DNA of 18,953 bases from Pleurotus djamor (Eukaryota > Basidiomycota > Agaricomycetes > Agaricales > Pleurotaceae): assembly GCA_029747585.1 (NCBI GenBank), contig JAPEVF010000863.1:1-18953 (forward strand). Direction: 5' to 3'. Within the stretch, counting starts at the first letter, position 1. Each line of letters opens with the position of its first letter. The notes below the pieces were generated by a model that saw only the letters and a list, made by a program, of their open reading frames with translations, was not told where the DNA came from and ran no database searches. Shown here piece after piece: positions 12,695 through 18,953 of this stretch. The position numbers and the translations under genes were made by a program.

Positions 12695-13355
12695 GAGTCG
12701 ACAGGAACGCTAGCTGATGGAGAGAGTTGGATATGCTGAGTGTCCCGACAGCATTGCGCATACGCTATGTATAAGCAACGAACAGGAATGCTTCGCAGTC
12801 GAGAGGCTACCGCATGTATCGCGACAATCAGCACAGCTGTTTCAAGGTAGGCAGGCGGTTCCGTCATGTTACGAACCGTTTGCCACACACGATCTACCAG
12901 GCAGGAAAGGTGCCAGACTGATGTGGATGCGGCGAAATATGTGACTGGGGAGGTGAGGCTGCAGTGCCGTTTTAATGATGGGTCGGAGATGATGACAGCA
13001 TCGGAGTCGAGCATGGAAATAAATGCTTCATAAGCGTCATTAACCATCCGTTTAAGGGAAACTTGTCCCAGAGATAGGCATGAACGAGGTAGATTCCACT
13101 GATCCACCCATTACGAGGTAGACAATATTCAGCGGAGCCTATCCTGTTCCGCCCAAGGGGAACAGGAGGAGAAACTTGAGACGCCCATAGAGACAGGTGG
13201 CGGAGGAGTGTTAAAAGCGACTGTGAACTACGCTGATACCAGCACGGAAGCCTCCTAAAGGATCTTATGGGTGAGTGGATCATTGTGAACTCTTCACGCC
13301 AAACTTACCTCTCCCCCCAACATTAGATTTTGCTTTGAAGTTGAATTCGACGACG
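12695..13355. other. Divergent region between copies C and A
   Basis: About 660 bases between the two inferred starts, presumably holding both promoters. It also contains open frames on the minus strand (12691-13107, 138 codons; 12972-13283, 103 codons) of unknown standing. They show no recognisable motif and do not splice clearly into copy C. Confidence 0.45.
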
Positions 13356-14463
13356 ATGAGAGCAGCGACGCCACGCGCTTCAAGAGACTCAATACAGGTG
13401 CAACCACGCAAGCAGTTGTCCAAGGCTGAGTAAGTCATCCAGCTCCGATGCGTCGCCACTCATTGACCTTTCTTGCAGCAAAGAACTTATGGCGAAGGCA
13501 GCTCGACAAGGCGACATTGTGCGTGAGTTAACTAAGTCAAACCACGACACTTTCGAATGCCTCAAGGCTTTCTGTGAGAAGTACAAGTACGTCATATGAG
13601 CACATTAGACCCGGGGAAGTAGCTCACGACGGAAAGCAGAAAACATCACTCGGTCTTTAGCTCCAGGTCAAAGGTTTATCGGCATGTATTCAAACAGGCG
13701 GGGGTATACGTCGCTACCATCGAGAAGAGTCGCCGAGTCGCACAGAAGGGAGTAGCAATTTCCAGGGAGGCGACTTCACTGCTTGAGTCGGAGGGTAAGG
13801 ACACAGACGCTGTCGTTGGGATAATGCTAGCGCACACAAGGAGTGCGCTTGGGGACGCCCAGGGTATTGCCACTCATTTGCGGGATATTCGGAAAGAAAT
13901 ATACAAGGTGAGTGGCTTGGTCTTCGCAGAGGCTTCATATTGAAGTGCCGTCCACAGGAAATGCAGAAGGTCGATCCCAGTGCAGTGGTGCAGACGGGCC
14001 CATCGAGTGTGTCCGAGCAGCCGAACTTGTCAGTCGAGAGTACGTGGTACCAGACCTGCTTGACGTGACCAAACTTATGGTTAGTCTAGATCTACGCACA
14101 ATGAAGGACGAAGATTTACTTAGGCTCACCGTCATGGTCATGGAGCAGTTCGTCCACGCAATCACCAACTTCGTAAATTGGTGGGCGAGCCTGGAGGTTG
14201 ACGTTGGTCGCCTTACCATGGCGATCGAATTCATGTTGCAGAATCCGAACATCGCGAGCAATGTTCGCGATCAATGGAGAGACATGGAGGACCAGTACCA
14301 GAAATATGAAACCGAGGCCAGTCTGCGCTTTCTAGCTGTCCGCTGCCTTTCCGCTGACATCTAGTAGATATCTGCTCAGCAGGACTACTATGATACTGCT
14401 CTGAAAGACCTAATGCCGCATAGCCATATCAGAGAGTGGTTGGCGAAGATAGGGATTCATTGA
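13356..14463 (+). CDS. Helix-rich protein of unknown family, copy A
   Basis: Unrecognised family, clear paralogue of copy B. Exons: 13356-13429, 13479-13586, 13640-13907, 13958-14039, 14090-14337 and 14380-14463, 864 nt, 287 residues. Introns are 42-53 nt; phases run 2, 2, 0, 1, 0. The start MRAATPRASRD is the first ATG in frame with exon 2. Matched segments between A and B include DTFECLKAFCEKYK versus ETFECLRKFCETYK, the block ending SALGDAQ versus EALGDAK, and TNFVNWWASLEVDVGRL versus GDFVNWWSLLQVDVDRL. The protein is almost entirely predicted amphipathic helix with a Ser/Pro/Thr-rich linker near 155-178. No signal peptide, membrane segment or catalytic motif is apparent. Exon 3 could start at 13661 instead (both in frame), and the last intron has a weak GTCCGC donor. 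The last exon (DYYDTALKDL, ending KIGIH) has its counterpart in B without an intron. Confidence 0.7.
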
Positions 14464-14754
14464 CCACGCTATATGTGTTGGCATTTGGAAAGCCATTTTT
14501 TCATCGTCGTATCACATCATCATGATCACATGTAGAATACTTACTTACCTACGAAGACATGCTTCTCGCCGAGAGAGGAGCATTTACGCACAATATTCGA
14601 CTTGAATGAATACATCGTGAAGCTTGTTTTCTGATGCTCCCGTTGTTGCGAACGCGATCGTCAGCTTCATTAACTGGCTGACGGTCGGGATGAAAGAAAT
14701 TTGGACAAAGAATGCTAGCGCCGAATTAGCGCTTAAGGTCGCTTCTTCGCCACC
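14464..14754 (+). pseudogene. Possible relic (D) of the helix-rich family, upstream of glutaredoxin
   Basis: Within this 290-base stretch, frame 14636-14740 encodes NAIVSFINWLTVGMKEIW, which resembles the hallmark segment of copies A and B (ITNFVNWWASLEVDV; GDFVNWWSLLQVDV). No start codon, flanking exons or other family segments were found, and the frame runs into the glutaredoxin start. I read it as a decayed extra copy, but the match is short and could be chance. The same stretch must hold the glutaredoxin promoter. Confidence 0.3.
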
Positions 14755-15346
14755 ATGTCATCGTTCTTCTCCTCCTTGTTCTCTGTCTTTTCCTCATCAT
14801 CAAGTCATGCACGCGTCTCCGCTGTGAAGACGCTTGTTGAGGTATGCTGTCTGACCTGCTCTTATTGGCAGAGCTTATGAAGGAAACTCAGGACTCCATC
14901 GTCCAACACAAAGTCGTGATTTTTTCCAAGTCATACTGTCCCTATTGCAAACGTGCCAAGGCTCTCTTTTCATCAAACTACCCAAATCTAGAGACAAAGG
15001 TCTATGAGTGCGTGCATGTCTGACCCGTGCATATATGTGCCTGTGAACCTGACGTCGTCCCGAAGGCTTGATCAACTCCCCGACGGTTCTGCGATCCAAG
15101 ACTACCTAGAGGAAAAGACTGGTCAGAGGACCGTTCCAAACATCTTCGTCAGTAAGCACAGCTTTCTTTGCCTTTCCTATGTCTACAGTGCAAACAATAT
15201 GCTACAGATCAAGTCCATATTGGAGGTAAGGCTACTAACGTCCTACCAACTTCGTTTGAATGCTTATGTCATTTCAAACGCCAATAGGCAGCTCTGATGC
15301 GGATACTAAGCATGCTAGTGGTGAATTGTCCCGACTGGCTACCTAA
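14755..15346 (+). CDS. Dithiol glutaredoxin (CPYC type)
   Basis: Small thiol-disulfide oxidoreductase using glutathione. The active site [12 protein letters not shown] is intact (CPYC codons at 14937-14948). Also seen are the TVP cis-proline motif in [10 protein letters not shown] and a [15 protein letters not shown] tail, the glutathione-binding GGxxD(D/T) type region. Firm exons: 14874-15007, 15066-15151, 15208-15225 (only 18 nt) and 15288-15346, with introns of 58, 56 and 62 nt. The start ATG at 14755 sits in a CACCATG context. The first intron is uncertain: donor GTATGC at 14842 gives only 32 nt, while donor GTCTCC at 14815 gives 59 nt; both end at 14873 and both keep frame (127 or 118 residues). 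The Ser/Phe-rich N-terminus ([17 protein letters not shown]) could be a short leader. It sits between copies A and B of the helix-rich family, with no evident functional link. Confidence 0.93.
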
Positions 15347-16208
15347 GAGGCGCTGTGAAACGGATTCGGGCTGCCGAGAAGGGCGGCGACTCTCATGTAG
15401 TCCCCGTTATTTCAGCTGTATGTCCCTTGGAGGTTCAATAATGACAGATGATCACCCCTGCTAGCCAACCGTATTGAGCCTCTACATCTCTGATTGTACG
15501 CTCATGTGCGAGGATTGGTACGGTCATGTCTCCTGGAAGTGTCTTCTAGGTTGCGATGCAGTCCCTTAACGATCAGTATGTATCTCTACAATCGACACTG
15601 GCGACGAGCCGTTCACTGCAATAGGACCGAATATAGGTGACGCTAACACCAAGGCTTGCGTATCTCGATGGTGGATCTCGATCAATGAATGTCGCAGTGG
15701 GGAATAGAGGATGCAAATCTACCTCACATTGCGCTACTACCTGCGTTTCGGTCCACAACAACTCCTGGTACAGCAAATGACTACCGCAACGAACCGTTTA
15801 AGGGTGCCTGTCAAATTATAGGAATGAACGCACGCACGCTTTTAATGATAGATCAATGATAGTGCCTCGCATCGGACAGCATGGGACACAAAATACCGAG
15901 TGGGAGCCGCGAGTTGGCCTGACAGAAACGCCCAAAGCATGGCATGGCAAGTCATTTATTACATCGCGTTGTAGGGGGTTACCCTACATCCGCATTGTTG
16001 GGAGTGAACAACAAACATTACTACGATGGACAGTAAGCATCAGCATTGTCTGCTCTGGGAACTCGTCCGTTCATCATGATTCATCTGTTGACTTAGACAG
16101 CAACATACTCCCGTACATGGGCGTAGCCCTCAGCGAGGGGGGTGAGAACCATCAGTATGTTTCTATTGCCCGTTAAGCAGAGCTCTCCGAGGATTGACGC
16201 TGTGTTAG
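15347..16208. other. Region between glutaredoxin and copy B, no gene recognised
   Basis: About 860 bases. A 106-codon open frame at 15856-16176 lacks a motif. The missing 5' exon and promoter of copy B should lie here, but I could not find a stretch resembling the first exon of copy A. A GTGAGA donor-like site at 16141 ahead of the 16208 acceptor is the best candidate boundary, without a convincing exon before it. Confidence 0.4.
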
Positions 16209-17250
16209 CACCGAAGTCCTTCAAAAGACAGCGAAACAGATTGCATTCGTGAAAGCTTTGACGGTATCAAACCGGGAGACCTTCGAGTGCCTCAGGAAGT
16301 TCTGTGAAACATACAAGAAGTGAGTATAGTTGTTTCGCATTTGAGAAGGCGACTGACGGAAGACTTTTGAAGTTGTAGGCACAAGCGCGAGAAAGCCATG
16401 TACAAGGAGGTCATCCATCAAGCTAGCGCGTATGTCACGACCATAAACACTAGTATCAGTGTTGCGAAGAAGGGCATGGGGATTTCAAGACAGGCGGCCG
16501 ATCTTCTAGACCGGCGGGATGACCCAAAGCGGTCGGTCGGACTCATGTTGACCATGACCAAGGAAGCTTTAGGGGATGCGAAGACCATGGAAGCGCAATA
16601 CCGAGGGATTCGTGTCGCTATTTTTCAGGCCAGACTACTTTCACTAACAAAGCTGAGAGCGACTGATCTTGACACATATAACAGGAGATGCAGCGGCAGA
16701 CGGCAAAGTCGCTTGCGAAGGGTCGAGGATCGATCAAGGCCGGAACGAAGTGTACAGGTGAATCCACAAAGGAGAAAAGGAGATATTTTTGAAGTACGAC
16801 TGAACCATTTTGGAAGATGGCCACCTTTTAGACGAGACTGTGGCCGTCCTTGACCAATTCTCACTAGTTGTCGGAGACTTCGTGAACTGGTGGTCATTGC
16901 TTCAGGTCGACGTAGATCGCTTGACGGCTTCCATCAAGTACATACGCAATGATCCTGAGATCAAATCAGAAGTCAAATTCAAACGCCAGTGGAATCACAT
17001 GGAGCAGCAATACGAAGTTTACCACAAGTGGATTTCCCTTCACTTTCAGCTTGTTCAGGAGGTCGAAATGGCATTGCAGGAACTTGTCCCCAAGCCTCGG
17101 ATACAGAGCTGGACTGGTAAGCCGTCCTTCATGCTCATGCTCAACCTACTCAAAGAAGGCTCCAGTCCAAATCACTACGGTCATCACAGCTACATTCTCC
17201 CTCAAGGACTTATCTGTGAGGGTCAGGTCTTCGGACCACGGTCATTCTAG
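16209..17250 (+). CDS. Helix-rich protein of unknown family, copy B (5' exon not found)
   Basis: Paralogue of copy A. Exons: 16209-16319, 16379-16628, 16685-16757 and 16817-17250, consistent phases (2, 0, 1 at the internal junctions), about 289 residues without a start. Exon order matches A: an ETFECLRKFCETYK exon, a long helical exon, a short linker exon beginning EMQ in both, then the FVNWW exon. Three irregularities: no start exon is visible before 16209; the intron at 16629-16684 begins GC (CAG then GCCAGA) where A has a good GTGAGT; and the last residues and stop lie inside what looks like retrotransposon LTR from about 17215. It could be a working gene with an unseen first exon and a GC-AG intron, or a recently damaged copy. 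Codon-level openness of every exon argues against old decay. No signal peptide, membrane segment or catalytic motif is seen. Confidence 0.62.
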
Positions 17251-17280
17251 CACACAGTACGTACCTCACGGCCATTCTAG
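17237..17280 (+). repeat. Short direct repeat in the LTR candidate
   Basis: CACGGTCATTCTAG (17237-17250) and CACGGCCATTCTAG (17267-17280), 13 of 14 identical, offset by exactly 30 nt. The first copy supplies the stop codon of copy B. Confidence 0.7.
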
Positions 17281-17531
17281 GTAGCATCTATGCTTTCATG
17301 TATTCTCTTGCGCTTCGTCTATGTTTGTATGCTTGTAGTTTACTACGGACTCTCCTGTATCTCGTGACTACGCGTCTTCGGCTATCTCCGTAGTGTACTT
17401 GTCGCGTTTCCCAGCCTTTCGTGTACTTCAGTCTGGTCAACGCAGGTTCTTGCCACTCGGATTCCTGGAGTATTCCTCCAAGCTAGGATTCTTAGTAGTG
17501 CCCATTACAGTTTGACCAGACTACCAACCTC

Positions 17532-17537
17532 TATAAA
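17532..17537 (+). promoter_or_regulatory. TATA-like box upstream of gag
   Basis: TATAAA, 80 nt before the gag ATG and followed by a long CT-rich leader. It could be the element's promoter if the LTR extends this far. Confidence 0.35.
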
Positions 17538-17616
17538 GCATACTCTAAATCCCAAATATTCATCTATTTTATCTCTCTCTTATCTCTACTCTACTCCACC
17601 CCTTTCTCGCGCGCGT

Positions 17617-18867
17617 ATGGATTACTCCCAAGATCCCGCGTTTCAAGGCTGGGCTCCTCCGCCTGCTCCTCAGGTGCCTCAAGGCCAAGTCCCCATGGCC
17701 CCGGACCCATCCTTGTACCCAAACCAACCCAATCTTCAACAACCTCTTCCTCCTCAGCAACCTCCCCAGTCCTCGGGCTCCATCAGCGCTGCTACCATGC
17801 AAAGCATGCTGCTGTCCTTCAGAAACTCCCTTTTGGATCAACAACGACAAGATTTTCAAGACCAAATCAATCAGCTTCGGGATGAGTTCAACGCGACGCG
17901 TATCAGTCCTAGCGCGTCCGTTCCTCCGCCTGCCGTCCCTGTCCCACCAACTGCGCCAAACCCTCCTCCTCCCTCTTCGGCACCTCCGGTCCCTCCACAA
18001 CCACCAATTCCTTCAGTTCAAGCTCAAGGAACACCGAAATATCTCAATCCGGAGAAGTTTACCGGAAAAGCCGGTGCCGTCAACGGGTTTCTGGTTGATA
18101 TGCGTAACGCTATCTTCCTAAACGCGAACTCGCTCCCAACCAACTACCACAAGACCGCGTTTTTCGCGTTTTGGTTGGCTGAAGGCACCCCGAAGATTTG
18201 GTATAGTTCCCTTTTAAGTGATCCCTCGAAACAACACATTTTACATGATTACGACGCGTTCACTAACGAATTTAGGAATCATTTTGGTGACCCTGACGTA
18301 GCGGGTACAGCTCTTCGTAAGATCGAAGAGTTGACACAGACTAGCACCGTGGCTGCGTACCGTGCTCGATTCGTCGAGCAGATTCCTTTCGTTAACCTTA
18401 CTGACAATATTCTCATTACATATTTCCGCCGCGGTCTCAAGCCAGAGATCTCCAACATGATGCTCTACCGCGGAGAACGACCTTCAACCTTCAAGGAATA
18501 TGCCGACCTCGCTGAAAAGCTCGACAACGTCCGCCGTGAACACGAAAATGACGAACGGCAAACCAAGAAGATGAAAGGCCGCTCCAACAACTCTCACCAG
18601 CCTCAAGCTTCGACCTCGACTTCGACCTCGACTTTACCACCAGGCGAACCCATGGAAATCGATGCCACACGCACTACCCGTCCGCGTTTCAAGCGCCTCA
18701 CTCCAGAGGAAGCGAAACGGCGCCGCGACGAGGGGTTATGTGCCTACTGTGGCAAAGGTAAGCATGACAAGGTTAATTGTCCAAATATGTCGCCCGAAGT
18801 GAAGAAACGAACGATCGAGTTCGCGAAGAAGGCTGCCGGTGGTTCTTCCCAGCAGGGAAAAGCCTAA
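17617..18867 (+). CDS. gag: Gag polyprotein of a Ty3-type LTR retrotransposon
   Basis: Structural protein that packages the element's RNA. Single exon, 416 residues from the first ATG (MDYSQDPAFQGW); the frame is open upstream but without an ATG. The order is a Pro/Gln-rich N-terminus (1-65), a short helix with Gln/Asp repeats, a Pro-rich linker (about 95-135), and a capsid-like retrotransposon Gag domain (about 139-300; KYLNPEKFTGK, FWLAEGTPKIWY, then YFRRGLKPEI). A basic region with a Ser-Thr repeat follows, and then a CCHC zinc knuckle C-x2-C-x4-H-x4-C at residues 375-388. No frameshift or internal stop, so the element may be young. The stop is TAA; the same frame and the +1 frame both stay open to the window end. 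The protease, reverse transcriptase and integrase would follow outside the window. Confidence 0.92.
   Translation: MDYSQDPAFQGWAPPPAPQVPQGQVPMAPDPSLYPNQPNLQQPLPPQQPPQSSGSISAATMQSMLLSFRNSLLDQQRQDFQDQINQLRDEFNATRISPSASVPPPAVPVPPTAPNPPPPSSAPPVPPQPPIPSVQAQGTPKYLNPEKFTGKAGAVNGFLVDMRNAIFLNANSLPTNYHKTAFFAFWLAEGTPKIWYSSLLSDPSKQHILHDYDAFTNEFRNHFGDPDVAGTALRKIEELTQTSTVAAYRARFVEQIPFVNLTDNILITYFRRGLKPEISNMMLYRGERPSTFKEYADLAEKLDNVRREHENDERQTKKMKGRSNNSHQPQASTSTSTSTLPPGEPMEIDATRTTRPRFKRLTPEEAKRRRDEGLCAYCGKGKHDKVNCPNMSPEVKKRTIEFAKKAAGGSSQQGKA
18739..18780 (+). other. CCHC zinc knuckle of Gag
   Basis: Codons for CAYCGKGKHDKVNC with exact C-x2-C-x4-H-x4-C spacing, the nucleic-acid-binding motif of retroelement nucleocapsids. 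Confidence 0.9.
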
Positions 18868-18953
18868 CCGCCTGGGCCTTCGGTTGATGTTAACGGGACG
18901 CATCCACCAGCTCTTAGAGGGGAATCGGGGCCCGTTGGTGCTGTTCGCAGTAC
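18868..18953 (+). mobile_element. Start of the region downstream of gag (probable pol)
   Basis: The 86 bases after the gag stop have no stop in the gag frame (Pro/Gly-rich product beginning PPGPSVDVNG) nor in the +1 frame. Too short to recognise protease or reverse transcriptase. Confidence 0.4.

Larger units (their letters stand above)
17215..17616 (+). mobile_element. 5' LTR and leader of a Ty3-type retrotransposon (borders tentative)
   Basis: Sequence upstream of gag, with no coding content. A TG start at 17215 (TGTGAGGGTC) is the likely LTR edge. Two end models are possible. In one the LTR ends ...TTCA at 17430, followed after 3 nt by TGGTCAACGCAGG (17434-17446), which has the TGG start of a tRNA primer-binding site. 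In the other it ends ...TTACA at 17509 with no such site. A TATAAA lies at 17532-17537. The 3' LTR is outside the window, so borders cannot be confirmed. Confidence 0.45.

Noticed and set aside
17512..17616. Gag starting at 17512
   Set aside because: That position is TTG, not ATG; the first ATG in frame is 17617.
17569..18000. 143-codon minus-strand Arg-rich open frame
   Set aside because: Antisense of the Pro/Gln-rich part of gag; the Arg/Trp richness comes from reversing proline codons.

Overview
The window looks like nuclear DNA of a filamentous basidiomycete, most likely an Agaricomycete. Genes are split by very short GT-AG introns (mostly 47-65 nt) with CTNAC/CTAAT-like branch points. 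The recognisable products (type-B carboxylesterase, secreted FAD-linked oxidase, HIT-like protein, dithiol glutaredoxin, Ty3-type Gag) are typical of such genomes. There is no bacterial signal: no operons and no Shine-Dalgarno sites.

Layout. (1) 1-1673, minus strand: a secreted type-B carboxylesterase/lipase, cut by the window start, with at least 12 exons including 18- and 20-nt microexons and one GC-AG intron. (2) 2129-4168, plus: a long, mostly disordered Ser/Pro/Asp-rich protein of unknown function, divergent from the esterase. (3) 4169-7089: a gene-poor stretch with one unresolved base (N at 4201). (4) 7090-8145, plus: a HIT-like protein. (5) 8649-10340, minus: a complete secreted berberine-bridge-type FAD oxidase, convergent with the HIT gene. 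It carries Asn where the family has its flavin-linking His. (6) 11692-17250: a cluster of related helix-rich proteins of about 290 residues with no family I recognise. Copy C is on the minus strand; A and B are on the plus strand; a possible relic D lies between A and a complete five-exon glutaredoxin (14755-15346). (7) From about 17215: the 5' part of a Ty3-type LTR retrotransposon, with a complete gag (17617-18867) and the start of what follows. It appears to have landed at the 3' end of copy B.

The most interesting content is the C/A/(D)/B family: a local, diverging set of small helical proteins with a shared phase-1 intron in the linker before the C-terminal helices. Second is the loss of the flavin-anchoring His in an otherwise intact oxidase. 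The genes do not form an obvious pathway. The esterase and oxidase are both predicted to be secreted, which fits substrate breakdown outside the cell, but nothing in the sequence links them functionally. All exon boundaries were worked out by hand from splice signals, reading-frame continuity and family motifs.
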